A stretch of DNA of 64,000 bases. Origin: an uncultured Oscillospiraceae bacterium. GTDB lineage: Bacteria; Bacillota; Clostridia; Oscillospirales; Acutalibacteraceae. This document shows positions 1-8,537 of this stretch, piece by piece. The position numbers were made by a program, and so were the translations under genes. Location: NCBI GenBank assembly GCA_902492455.1, contig CABULH010000011.1:65299-129298 (forward strand), written 5' to 3'. Under the pieces are notes generated by a model that had not been told where the DNA came from, did not search any database, and saw only the letters and a program-made list of their open reading frames with translations. Numbering within the stretch: the first letter of the stretch is position 1; each line of letters begins with the position of its first letter.

Positions 1-1206
1 GGTTGAAGTGAAATTTGAAGAGGAAGCGGAGATGGTTTGCTCATTGTAAGCGGCCAGGGTATCGGGATGGATGGCGGCCTGCTTTTTCACCAGGTCCCGG
101 ATGGTGTAGCTCAGGGCGTAGAGCATTGCCTGAGACAGCCCTTCGTCCGCCAGCCGGCGCATCACGTCCACATCCTTGTAGTCCCGGTCTGCAGAGGTAA
201 AATCCGCGATGAAGAGCACCTTTTCCAACGGCGACATACCGGCCCGGGCGGTGGTATGATACCGCACGGCGGCCAGGATGTCCGGATCCGTCACCCCCAG
301 CACCTTTTCGATGAAAAGGGCGCCGGCGCGGGCATGCCAGAGCTTCGGCGCCTGCTGCTCGACGTTATCTAGCAGTATAGCAAAATCCTGGAAGATTTGC
401 AACTGGGCATCCTCCCCCGCATCCTTTAAGATATCATGAAGAATGCCCGCGGTTCTGGCCCGGGCGGGATCGGCGCCGTATTTTTTCGCCAGCCGTTCCG
501 CCTCCTCGGCCACCGCCAGAGAGTGGCGGAAACGGGCGGGGGTCAGCCGGCCCCGGATGATCTCGATAAACTGCTCGTTCCGGTTCAGCCGGGTTTCTTC
601 TCCCTCGGTATAGAGCCTTTTGGCAGCAATATATCCCGCCACGGCCGCGGGCACCAGCTGATCCACCGCCTCGCCCCGGCGCAGCTTCTCCCGAATCTCG
701 GTGGAAGACAGGGGTGTCAGGGGGATGTTTTCCAGAGCGCAGACCGCTCCCTCCGCCTCCAGCCGGGCGGCGTAGGCCTCCAGCTCTGCCATGGAGACCC
801 CGTCCCGGGGGGCGGCGCAGAGCACCGCCGTGGCGGCGATATCCTCAAACCGCCACCAGGTTCCCATGGTGAGGAACATATCCGCGCCGGTGATTAAGTA
901 CCACCGGGCCTCGGGATACTGGCCGCAGAGAGTCTCCAGGGTATCCGCCGTAAAGCTGGCGCCTCCCCGGCTGATTTCCAGATCGGACACGGTGAACAGC
1001 GGGTCGTTCCCCGCCGCCAGCCGGCACATCTCCAGCCGGTCGGCCGCCGGCGCCATTTCCGGCTTGACCTTGTGAGGCGGCACATAGGTGGGCATCAGGA
1101 TCACCTTGTCCAGCTTCAGCCGGCGGGCAAACTCCGCCGCCAGGCGGATATGGCCGTTGTGGATAGGATCAAAGGTGCCGCCGAAGAGGGCGATCTTCTG
1201 GGACAT
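1..1206 (-). CDS. nadD: Nicotinate-nucleotide adenylyltransferase fused to YqeK-like HD hydrolase (runs off left edge)
   Basis: Open reading frame from ATG at 1206 (ATGTCCCAGAAGATC) with no stop before base 1, so at least 402 codons. Residues 1-200 are NadD: the N-terminus reads GGTFDPIHNGH, the nucleotidyltransferase signature, and SSTEIR occurs near residue 170. NadD makes deamido-NAD from nicotinate mononucleotide and ATP. From about residue 210 an HD domain follows (RFRHSLAVAEEAERLAKK, then GILHDILKD), as in YqeK, a diadenosine tetraphosphatase usually encoded by the next separate gene. Here the two are one polypeptide. It is the last visible gene of the minus-strand housekeeping cluster, about 100 bases after yhbY. 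The NadD call is firm; YqeK activity is inferred from the HD motif and the usual gene neighbourhood. Confidence 0.9.
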   Translation of the reverse strand, partial: MSQKIALFGGTFDPIHNGHIRLAAEFARRLKLDKVILMPTYVPPHKVKPEMAPAADRLEMCRLAAGNDPLFTVSDLEISRGGASFTADTLETLCGQYPEARWYLITGADMFLTMGTWWRFEDIAATAVLCAAPRDGVSMAELEAYAARLEAEGAVCALENIPLTPLSSTEIREKLRRGEAVDQLVPAAVAGYIAAKRLYTEGEETRLNRNEQFIEIIRGRLTPARFRHSLAVAEEAERLAKKYGADPARARTAGILHDILKDAGEDAQLQIFQDFAILLDNVEQQAPKLWHARAGALFIEKVLGVTDPDILAAVRYHTTARAGMSPLEKVLFIADFTSADRDYKDVDVMRRLADEGLSQAMLYALSYTIRDLVKKQAAIHPDTLAAYNEQTISASSSNFTST

Positions 1207-1307
1207 GGATATTCCTCCCTGGGCGGGCGGATCCGCCGCGAATTACTAATCGTTTATTTTTTATATATTATCCCATTCGTTTATCCGTGCTGCTCGTACG
1301 AGGAGGG

Positions 1308-1604
1308 TTATTTCGGCAGCTTGATGCGGGGTTCCTTTTCATTTTTCCGGTAGAGCACAAAGGTACGGCCCACCACCTGCACCACCTGGGCGTTGACCGC
1401 CGCGGCGATCTCCTCAGCGGTTTCCCTGGCGGAGCCGGGAGCGGTTTCCAGCACCTTGCCTTTGATCAGCTCCCGGGCGGTAAGGGCGTCGTCCGCCTGC
1501 TTGAGCATGGCATCGGAGATTCCACCCTTGCCCGCGTGGAGGATGGGCTCCTCCGTGTTGGCCAAGCCGCGGAGATAGGCCCGCTGTTTACTGGTTAAAT
1601 TCAT
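1308..1604 (-). CDS. yhbY: YhbY-family ribosome assembly RNA-binding protein
   Basis: 98 residues, the normal length for a stand-alone CRM-domain protein. The start MNLTSKQRAYLRGLA and the later HAGKGGI and VVQVVGRTFVLYRK segments are the conserved CRM elements; the GxxG loop (GKGG, near residues 26-29) contacts RNA. The family binds pre-50S ribosomal particles. It lies between rnc and nadD, and yhbY next to nadD is a common Firmicutes arrangement. Confidence 0.92.
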   Translation of the reverse strand: MNLTSKQRAYLRGLANTEEPILHAGKGGISDAMLKQADDALTARELIKGKVLETAPGSARETAEEIAAAVNAQVVQVVGRTFVLYRKNEKEPRIKLPK

Positions 1605-1665
1605 GATCGGTTTCCTTCCCTATTCATTATTCGCCGTTTTGCCGCCGGTTATAACCAGCCGGACC

Positions 1666-2355
1666 TCAATCGTCGTAACCCATCAGCTTCAGCGCCTCCC
1701 GGGCGGCCAGCTGTTCCGCTTCCTTTTTGCTGCGGCCCCGGCCGCTGCCGATGACGTTGCTGTTGAGATGGACCTCCACATGAAAAACCTTGTTGTGGTC
1801 CGGCCCCGACTCACCCGTCAGGACATATTCCAGCCGTTCCTCCGGATTTTGCTGGATGATCTCCTGAAGGGTGGTTTTATAATCTTTAAAGTGCAGCCGC
1901 CGCTGGTTGGACACTTCCTTTTCCAGAAAACGGGTAAGAAATTTCTCCACCGGCGGGAAGCCTCCGTCCAGATACATGGCCGCGGTTACCGCTTCAAAAG
2001 CGTCCGCCAATATGGAGGGCCGCTCCGCGCCGCCGGTGCTCCGCTCCCCTTTGCCCAACAGCAGGCAGTCTCCCAGCTGCAGCTCCCGGGCATAAGAGCA
2101 CAGGGCCTTTTCACAGACGATGGCGGCCCGCAGCTTGGTGAGCTCCCCCTCCGGCCCGGTTTCCCGGCGGAAAAGATAGTTGGCGGCCACCAGCCCCAAC
2201 ACCGAATCCCCCAGGAATTCCAGCCGTTCATTGCTCTGCAGCCCGTGCCGGCCTTCGTTGGCGTATGAAGAGTGGGTCAGCGCCTTTTTCAGCAGCCCGG
2301 CATCCCGAAAGGTATAGCCCAGCCGCTCCATCAACCCCTGCAGATTGTCCGCCAT
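1666..2355 (-). CDS. rnc: Ribonuclease III
   Basis: 229 residues from ATG at 2355, preceded by AAGGGGGAA; a GTG at 2382 overlapping the acp stop would add nine residues but has no Shine-Dalgarno sequence. Residues 1-150 form the RNase III domain with the signature NERLEFLGDSVLG, whose Glu and Asp bind the catalytic magnesium. The C-terminal part (about 155-225: DYKTTLQEIIQQ, then GRGRSKKEAEQLAAREAL) is the double-stranded RNA-binding domain. The enzyme cleaves dsRNA in 30S rRNA precursors and regulatory duplexes. It follows the acyl-carrier-like gene closely, as in the conserved plsX-acpP-rnc order. Confidence 0.96.
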   Translation of the reverse strand: MADNLQGLMERLGYTFRDAGLLKKALTHSSYANEGRHGLQSNERLEFLGDSVLGLVAANYLFRRETGPEGELTKLRAAIVCEKALCSYARELQLGDCLLLGKGERSTGGAERPSILADAFEAVTAAMYLDGGFPPVEKFLTRFLEKEVSNQRRLHFKDYKTTLQEIIQQNPEERLEYVLTGESGPDHNKVFHVEVHLNSNVIGSGRGRSKKEAEQLAAREALKLMGYDD

Positions 2356-2378
2356 ATCCGCTTCCCCCTTTCCCGGCC

Positions 2379-2603
2379 TCACAGCCGGTCCTCGATATAG
2401 CCCACCAGGTCCTCCACGCTTTCAAACTCTTCCAGCGCCTCGGTGGGGATGGACACCCCGTACAGTTCTTCCAGACTGAAAGCCACGTCCCCACGGTCGT
2501 TCGGGCTGAGATTCAGCTCGTCCAGGGTGCTGGACATGGTGACATCCTCCGGATCACAGGCGTACTGTTCCGCCAGCAGCCTGACCAACTCATTATAAAC
2601 CAC
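2379..2603 (-). CDS. Acyl-carrier-protein-like protein lacking the phosphopantetheine serine
   Basis: 74 residues sitting exactly where acpP normally lies between plsX and rnc. Length, acidity and the second half (FSLEELYGVSIPTEALEEFESVEDLVGYI) match acyl carrier proteins. At the modification site, however, where the family has DSL, the sequence reads LNLSPNDRGDV: aligned from the conserved helix, the serine position is proline and the nearest serine is one residue early. As drawn it should not be modified by holo-ACP synthase at the usual position. It may be a degenerate paralogue with a structural role, with the functional ACP encoded elsewhere. The fold is well supported; carrier function is doubtful. 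Confidence 0.8.
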   Translation of the reverse strand: MVYNELVRLLAEQYACDPEDVTMSSTLDELNLSPNDRGDVAFSLEELYGVSIPTEALEEFESVEDLVGYIEDRL

Positions 2604-2605
2604 CG

Positions 2606-3643
2606 TTAATTCGCCTCCGTGTCCTTTTCCGCTGCTGCCGCTTCCGCGGGCTTCTGCCGTCCCACTGCCGCGGTGATTTTATCGATGACGCCTTCGTCGG
2701 CGAACTGAGCCGCCACCCGGATGGCGTGCTTCACCGCCTCGGCCTTGGCGTTGCCGTGGGTCTTGATCACCGGCTTGGTGAGGCCCAGCAGAGGCGCGCC
2801 GCCGTAAGGCGCGGTGGAAACCTTTTCCTTCAGCTTGCCGATGCCCCCCTTGACCAAAAGGGCGCCGATCTTGGTTTTCAGACTGGAGAAAAACACCTGT
2901 TTCAAATTGTGCATCAGCATATCCGCAGTGCCTTCCATGGTTTTCAGCAGCACATTGCCGCTGAAGCCGTCGGCCACCAGCACATCCACCACGCCCATGG
3001 GCACGTCCCGTGCTTCCACATTGCCCACGAAATTCAGCCCGCTCTCCTTCAGCAGGGCGAAGGCTTCATGCTGCAGTTCGCCGCCCTTGTGATCCTCGGT
3101 GCCCACATTGAGCAGGCCCACGGTGGCCGGGCGGCCCTGGTTCATCACGGCGGTCATGTACAGGCTGCCCATGTGGGCGAACTGGAGCAGCATCTCCGGC
3201 CGGCATTCCACATTGGCGCCGGAATCGATAAGCAGAAAAGGCCCCTTGTCCGTGGGCGCAATAGCGGCCAGTGCCGCCCGGGGCACTCCTTTGATCCGCT
3301 TGACCAGGAAGGTGGCGCCCATAATCAGGGCGCCGGTGCTGCCGGCGGAGACGAAAGCGTCCCCCTCCCCGGCGGCCAGCCGCCGCAGACCCTCGGCCAT
3401 GGAACAGTCCTTGTGCTCCTTGAGAATGCTTTTGGGCTCGTCGTTCATGGAGATCACGTCCCGGGCGTCCACGATTTCCATGCCCTCCAAAGAAACAGCG
3501 TTATCTGCCGCCGCTTTCCGGATCTCCTCTTCTCGGCCCACCAGGATCACCGTATGGCCGTATTCCTTCACGGCCAGAGCCGCGCCCTTGATAATTTCCA
3601 GCGGCGCGTTGTCACCGCCGAAGGCATCCACGATTACCCGCAT
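2606..3643 (-). CDS. plsX: Phosphate acyltransferase PlsX
   Basis: 345 residues from ATG at 3643, with AAAGGAG eight bases upstream; an in-frame GTG three codons earlier would overlap the ribosome binding site. The N-terminus MRVIVDAFGGDNAP and the internal FVSAGSTGALI, LLIDSGANVECRP and VADGFSGNVLLKT segments are typical of PlsX. The enzyme converts acyl-ACP and phosphate to acyl-phosphate, feeding PlsY in phosphatidic acid synthesis; it is a peripheral membrane protein. First gene of a plsX-acp-rnc unit, preceded by a small palindrome at 3673-3688. Confidence 0.96.
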   Translation of the reverse strand: MRVIVDAFGGDNAPLEIIKGAALAVKEYGHTVILVGREEEIRKAAADNAVSLEGMEIVDARDVISMNDEPKSILKEHKDCSMAEGLRRLAAGEGDAFVSAGSTGALIMGATFLVKRIKGVPRAALAAIAPTDKGPFLLIDSGANVECRPEMLLQFAHMGSLYMTAVMNQGRPATVGLLNVGTEDHKGGELQHEAFALLKESGLNFVGNVEARDVPMGVVDVLVADGFSGNVLLKTMEGTADMLMHNLKQVFFSSLKTKIGALLVKGGIGKLKEKVSTAPYGGAPLLGLTKPVIKTHGNAKAEAVKHAIRVAAQFADEGVIDKITAAVGRQKPAEAAAAEKDTEAN

Positions 3644-3672
3644 GCCCGTCACTCCTTTTCAGGATTATTGAA

Positions 3673-3688
3673 TTTAACATCGGTTAAA
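3673..3688. promoter_or_regulatory. Palindrome upstream of plsX, possible operator
   Basis: TTTAAC-ATCG-GTTAAA is a perfect inverted repeat with a four-base centre, about 30 bases before the plsX start and just past the trmFO stop. Lipid genes at this position are often repressor-controlled, but this does not match the FapR consensus that I know. Role inferred from position only. Confidence 0.35.
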
Positions 3689-3738
3689 AATCATCTCATA
3701 TTAGCTTGTCCGCCGACCATCTGGAACCCTCGCCGTCT

Positions 3739-5073
3739 TTATTCTCCGGCAGCCTCCAGCGCCACCGCCAAAGAATGGAGCGCACGGTCGGCCAGGGCGG
3801 CATACCGCAGCCGCTTGTCCCGGATCTGTTCCGGCAGAGGCGGCAGGATGCCGAAATTGGCCCCCATGGGCTGGAAATCCCTGACTTCCGGATCGCTGAC
3901 GTAACCCGCCAGCGCCCCCATCATCGTATCCCGGGGCAGTATCAGGGGAGGCAGGCCCTTCAGCATCCGGGCAGCGTTTTTCCCCGCCAGAATACCGGAG
4001 GAAGCGGATTCCATATACCCCTCCACCCCGGTCATCTGCCCGGCGAAAAAGAGCCGGGGCTCCTGCCGGAACTGGTATCCGGCGGTGAGCAGCCGTGGGG
4101 AATCCAGGAAGGTATTGCGGTGCATCACGCCGTAGCGGGCGTATTCCGCCTGCCGCAAAGCGGGGATCATGCCGAACACCCGCTTTTGCTCCCCGAACTT
4201 CAGGTTGGTCTGAAAGCCCACCAGATTATACAGGGTGCCCGCGGCATTTTCCGCCCGAAGCTGAAGCACCGCCCAGGGCCGGTGGCCGGTGCGGGGATCC
4301 CGCAGGCCCACCGGTTTCATGGGACCGAAACGGATGGAATCGGCTCCCCGCTTGGCTAAAACCTCGATGGGCATGCAGCCCTCATACACCTTTCCCTCCC
4401 GGTCGAAAGCATGCAAGGGGGCGGTTTCCGCCGTCACTAGGGCGGCATGAAACGCCTCGTACTCCTCCCGGTTCAGAGGGCAGTTGAGATAGTCCCCCTC
4501 CCCGCTTTCCTCCCGGTCGTAGCGGGAAGCCCGGAAGGCGTGGTCCATATCCACGCTTTCCGCGGTGATAATGGGGGCCGCCGCGTCAAAGAAGCTCAGG
4601 GCGCCGCCGCACCGCTGCCGGATCCGATCCGCCAGAGCGTCCAGGGTCAGGGGGCCGGTGGCGATCACCGCCACGCCTTCCGCGGGCAGATCGGTCAGCT
4701 CTCCCTCCTCCACCTGAATCAGGGGATGGTTCCTCACCCGGGCGGTGATCCCCGCGGCGAACCGCTCCCGATCCACCGCCAAAGCGCCGCCGGCAGGCAC
4801 CGCGCAATCCGCTGCCGCCGCCATGCACAGGGAGCCCAGCCGCCGCATCTCCTCCTTCAGCAGGCCGGCAGCACTGTCCAGCCGGGCAGCCTTGAGGGAA
4901 TTGCTGCACACCAGCTCCCCGAAATCCGGCGACCGGTGGGCGGGGGACATTTTGCCCGGCTTGCAGTCCAGCAGCCGCACCGGAACCCCGGCTTCCGCCA
5001 GCGCCCAGGCGGCCTCGCAGCCCGCCAGCCCCGCGCCGGCAACCAGTACCCTTGTATCCTGCAAAGCCGTCAC
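3739..5073 (-). CDS. trmFO: Folate-dependent tRNA (uracil-54-C5)-methyltransferase TrmFO
   Basis: 444 residues, the family's usual length. The N-terminus holds the FAD-binding Rossmann fingerprint VAGAGLAGCEAAWALAEAG; ELVCSNSLKA and the C-terminal GYMESASSGILAGKNAAR are strongly conserved in TrmFO (formerly Gid). The enzyme makes ribothymidine at position 54 of the tRNA T-loop using methylenetetrahydrofolate. Its ATG overlaps the topA stop by four bases (ATGA), so the two are translationally coupled; dprA-topA-trmFO is a conserved Firmicutes order. Confidence 0.97.
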   Translation of the reverse strand: MTALQDTRVLVAGAGLAGCEAAWALAEAGVPVRLLDCKPGKMSPAHRSPDFGELVCSNSLKAARLDSAAGLLKEEMRRLGSLCMAAAADCAVPAGGALAVDRERFAAGITARVRNHPLIQVEEGELTDLPAEGVAVIATGPLTLDALADRIRQRCGGALSFFDAAAPIITAESVDMDHAFRASRYDREESGEGDYLNCPLNREEYEAFHAALVTAETAPLHAFDREGKVYEGCMPIEVLAKRGADSIRFGPMKPVGLRDPRTGHRPWAVLQLRAENAAGTLYNLVGFQTNLKFGEQKRVFGMIPALRQAEYARYGVMHRNTFLDSPRLLTAGYQFRQEPRLFFAGQMTGVEGYMESASSGILAGKNAARMLKGLPPLILPRDTMMGALAGYVSDPEVRDFQPMGANFGILPPLPEQIRDKRLRYAALADRALHSLAVALEAAGE

Positions 5074-7226
5074 TCCTGTTTATCCTCGGTTTTGGTGCCC
5101 TGCGTTTCCTGGGCTGCTTTGCCAGTCTTAGCCTCCTTGGATTCCTTCTCCTCGGGGCCTTTTTCGAAGCCGCAGCCTTCGGTGAGGCAGTAAAGCCCGG
5201 CATTCCGACCTTTTTTCTTAAACAGCGTTTTGCCGCATTTGGGACAGCGCTCTTTGGAGGGTTCGCTCCAGGTAACGAAATCGCAGCTGGGGTAGTTGGA
5301 GCAGCCGAAAAATTTGCGGTTGCTCTTGGATTTTTTCGCCACGATGGTGCCGCCGCATTTGGGACAGACGCCGCCGGTTTCCTCCACGATCCGCTTGGTG
5401 TTTTTACATTCCGGATAGCCGGGGCAGGCCAGGAATTTGCCGTACCGGCCGGATTTAATCACCATCTTGCGGCCGCAGAGCTCGCACACCACGTCGCTTT
5501 CCACCTCCGGAACCTTGATCCGTTCGCCGGAGAGATTCTCCTCCGCCTGCGCCAGGGTTTTGGAAAAACCGCCGTAAAAATTATCCAGTGTTTTCACCCA
5601 ATCGCTTTTGCCGGTTTCCACGCTGTCCAGCTGCTGCTCCATGTGGGCGGTGAACTCCACGTCCACCACCTCCGGAAACTGATCCTTCATCAGCTTGGTG
5701 GTAACCTCTCCCAGCGCGGTGGGCTTGAGGGCCTTGCCCTCCCGCTCAATGTATTCCCGGGCCAGAATGGTGGAAATGGTGGGGGCATAGGTGGAGGGAC
5801 GGCCGATGCCGTTTTCCTCCAGCGCCTTGATGAGAGTGGCTTCGGTGTAGCGGGGCGGGGGCTGGGTGAAGTGCTGGTTGCCCTTCAGCTCCCGCAGCAC
5901 CAGCTGATCCCCCTCATTGATCACCGGCAGAGGACCTCCGGTCTCGGTTTCCTCGTCCTTGCCCTCCACATACAGCACCGTGTAGCCGTCGAATTTCACG
6001 GTGTAGCCGCTGGCCTTGAAAAGATACTTGCCGGCCTTGATATCCGCCTGGCAGGTATCGTGGACGCAGTTGGCCATCAGGCTGGCGATGAACCGGTCCC
6101 AGATCAGCTTATACAGTTTATACTGGTCGGCGGTGAGGGAATCCTTCACCCGCTCGGGGGTCAGGGAGGGAACGGAGGGGCGGATGGCTTCATGAGCGTC
6201 CTGGGCATTGTTGCGGGATTTGAAATACCGGGGCTTTTCCGGCAGGTATTTCTCCCCATACCGTTCCTTGATATAGTCGTTGCCCTCCTTGCGGGCATCC
6301 TCGGAAATCCGCAGGGAGTCGGTACGCATATAGGTGATAAGGCCGATGGCGCCGATGCCCTCCACCTCCACGCCTTCATACAGCTCCTGGGCGGCCTTCA
6401 TGGTCCGCCTGGCGGCGAAGCCCAGCTTGCGGCTGGCCTCCTGCTGCATGGTGGAGGTGATGAAGGGAGGCGCTGGGGAAAGCTGGCGGGTGCCCCGCTT
6501 GACGGTTCCCACCACGAAATCCGCCTGCCGCAGTTCCGCCAGAATAGCGTCGGCCTGCTCCTTGTTCTCGATCTTCATCTTGCCCTTGGCCGTGCCGTGG
6601 AACCGGGCGGGAAAGGGCTTGCCTTTGGCCGAATCGGACAGCAGCGCGTCCAGGGACCAGTATTCCTCGCTGACAAAGGCGCGGATCTCGTTCTCCCGGT
6701 CCACGATGATGCTCACCGCCGCGGACTGCACCCGGCCGGCGGAAAGGCCCTTGCGGATCTTCTTCCACAGGAAAGGACTGAGCTTGTAGCCCACGATCCG
6801 GTCCAGAATCCGCCGGGCCTGCTGGGCATTCACCAGATCCATGTCCAGCTGCCGGGGATGCTCCATCCCCTGGGTAACGCCGGACTTGGTGATCTCGTTG
6901 AAGGTAACCCGGTTGTCCCCCTGGGGATCCACCTTCAGCAGCTGGGCCAGATGCCAGGAGATCGCCTCTCCCTCCCGGTCCGGGTCGGTGGCGAGAATCA
7001 CGCCGTCGCTGTCCGCGGCCATGGTTTTCAGCTGCCGAATGAGGGCGGTTTTGCCGGGGATATCCACATACCGGGGCTTGAAGCCGTGTTCGATATCCAC
7101 CCCCAGCAGGGTTTTGGGCAAATCCCGGATATGGCCCATGGAGGCCACAACCTCATAACCCGGGCCGAGATATTTTTTAATGGTCTTGGCTTTCGCCGGA
7201 GACTCCACGATAACCAGTTTGGACAC
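5070..7226 (-). CDS. topA: DNA topoisomerase I (type IA)
   Basis: 718 residues from GTG at 7226, seven bases after AGGTGG; the upstream in-frame start would add six residues before the conserved SKLVIVESPAKAKTIKKYLG. The Toprim domain opens the protein (VESPAKAK, later ATDPDREGE). The catalytic tyrosine is in ITYMRTDSLRIS near residue 295. The C-terminus carries three zinc ribbons beginning CELCGRK, CPKCGGT and CPKCGKT; the third ends CLTEGC. It relaxes negative supercoils. Between dprA and trmFO and overlapping the latter by four bases. A 732-codon antisense frame over the same region is a GC-bias artefact. Confidence 0.97.
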   Translation of the reverse strand: MSKLVIVESPAKAKTIKKYLGPGYEVVASMGHIRDLPKTLLGVDIEHGFKPRYVDIPGKTALIRQLKTMAADSDGVILATDPDREGEAISWHLAQLLKVDPQGDNRVTFNEITKSGVTQGMEHPRQLDMDLVNAQQARRILDRIVGYKLSPFLWKKIRKGLSAGRVQSAAVSIIVDRENEIRAFVSEEYWSLDALLSDSAKGKPFPARFHGTAKGKMKIENKEQADAILAELRQADFVVGTVKRGTRQLSPAPPFITSTMQQEASRKLGFAARRTMKAAQELYEGVEVEGIGAIGLITYMRTDSLRISEDARKEGNDYIKERYGEKYLPEKPRYFKSRNNAQDAHEAIRPSVPSLTPERVKDSLTADQYKLYKLIWDRFIASLMANCVHDTCQADIKAGKYLFKASGYTVKFDGYTVLYVEGKDEETETGGPLPVINEGDQLVLRELKGNQHFTQPPPRYTEATLIKALEENGIGRPSTYAPTISTILAREYIEREGKALKPTALGEVTTKLMKDQFPEVVDVEFTAHMEQQLDSVETGKSDWVKTLDNFYGGFSKTLAQAEENLSGERIKVPEVESDVVCELCGRKMVIKSGRYGKFLACPGYPECKNTKRIVEETGGVCPKCGGTIVAKKSKSNRKFFGCSNYPSCDFVTWSEPSKERCPKCGKTLFKKKGRNAGLYCLTEGCGFEKGPEEKESKEAKTGKAAQETQGTKTEDKQE

Positions 7227-7281
7227 GCAGGCACCACCTGTCATTTATAGTATCTATCTCTAAAGGGTGTTTTCTTTTCCG

Positions 7282-8493
7282 TTAAACCCGGCGGTAGCGC
7301 TGACCGCTTTCCCCCACGGCGCAGCCGGCGATTTCCAGCTGCGTCAGGGCTGCCAGCACCAGGGAGGAGGGCTGTCCGCAGAGAACGGCCAGCTCGTCGA
7401 TATGCCGGGGTTCCTTCTCCAGAAGCGCATAGACCGTCCGGGCAAAGCCCGCGACACTGTCCGGACAGGATGCCGGCGGGGCGTCGCCTTCTTCCTCCGT
7501 CGGCGGGCAATCCCGGCGGCCGCCAGGCTTTTTCTCCCGGATCTTCCATTCCCGGGACGGCCGGATATCCCCGGCCGCCTGAGCCGCCTCAAAATCCAAC
7601 AGGCCGGAAAACCGCCAGCGGTATTCCTCCAGAATCTCCGCCGCGTTTTCCACCAGCCGCGCCCCTTCCTTGATCAAGCGATGGGAGCCGCTGTTGGCGG
7701 CGGTGAGAATCTCACCTGGCACCGCAAAAACGTCCCGGCCCTGTTCCCGGGCCCGGGCGGCGGTGATCAGCGCCCCGCTGCGGGGACCAGCTTCCACCAC
7801 GCACACGCCCGCCGCCATGCCGCTGATAAGCCGGTTGCGCACCGGAAAATGATGAGGCAGCGGCGGCGCGCCCGGCGGATATTCGGTCATCAGCATACCG
7901 CCGGTTTCCAATATCCGGCGGCGCAGCTCCCGGTTTTCGGCAGGGTAATCCACATCCAGCCCGCAGGCCTGGATATCCACCGTGCGGCCTCCCGCGTCCA
8001 CCGCTCCGGCCAGGGAAGCGCCGTCCACTCCGGCCGCGCCGCCGCTTACCACGGTCATCCCTCCCGCCGCCAGGCCATAGCCGATGCGGTAGGCGGCATC
8101 CATGCCGGTGCGGCTGGCCTTGCGGGTGCCCACCATGCCGATGCAGGGCTCGTATTCGCTGGGCGGCAGAGCGCCCAAGCCGTGGAGTACCAGAGGCGGA
8201 TCCTCTAATTCCCGGAACTGGGCGGGATAAGCCGCGTCGTCCGGGGTGAGGAGCCAGCTTTCCGGTATCTCCAGCGCTTTTTGCAGCGCCTGGGAAGCCG
8301 GCTCCAGATCTTTTTTCAGCAGCCGGGTCAGGTCCGCTTCCGGGATCTCCGCCTGCCGCAAGGCGGCTTCGTCCGCTTCATGAATCCGCCGGGCGTCTCC
8401 CAGCCGATCCAGCAGCAGCCCGGCGGCGCGGCTTCCCGGCGGCAGCGCCAGCTGCAGCCAGAGCCAATATAAACGGGCATCCGCGGCCTTCAT
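7282..8493 (-). CDS. dprA: DNA-processing protein DprA
   Basis: 403 residues from ATG at 8493 (MKAADARLYWLWLQL), after a run of G that includes GGGGGG; longer in-frame extensions overlap the neighbouring methyltransferase and are not protein-like. An N-terminal helical domain is followed by the Rossmann-like DprA domain (GTRKASRTGMDAAYR; VVSGGAAGVDGASLAGA; SGALITAARAREQGRDVFAVPG). The last 60 residues form a winged helix (LLEKEPRHIDELAVLCGQ). DprA loads RecA onto single-stranded DNA during transformation. No other competence gene is in view. Confidence 0.95.
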   Translation of the reverse strand: MKAADARLYWLWLQLALPPGSRAAGLLLDRLGDARRIHEADEAALRQAEIPEADLTRLLKKDLEPASQALQKALEIPESWLLTPDDAAYPAQFRELEDPPLVLHGLGALPPSEYEPCIGMVGTRKASRTGMDAAYRIGYGLAAGGMTVVSGGAAGVDGASLAGAVDAGGRTVDIQACGLDVDYPAENRELRRRILETGGMLMTEYPPGAPPLPHHFPVRNRLISGMAAGVCVVEAGPRSGALITAARAREQGRDVFAVPGEILTAANSGSHRLIKEGARLVENAAEILEEYRWRFSGLLDFEAAQAAGDIRPSREWKIREKKPGGRRDCPPTEEEGDAPPASCPDSVAGFARTVYALLEKEPRHIDELAVLCGQPSSLVLAALTQLEIAGCAVGESGQRYRRV

Positions 8494-8537
8494 ACGGTTC
8501 CCCCCCTTTCCCCTTGGGTGAAACGTGTAACGCTGTC

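Noticed and set aside
2726..3904. 392-codon plus-strand frame opposite plsX
   Set aside because: Antisense of plsX with biased composition.
5052..7250. 732-codon plus-strand frame opposite topA
   Set aside because: Antisense to a certain topA gene; repetitive Gly/Leu/His composition typical of GC-biased antisense frames, no ribosome binding site.
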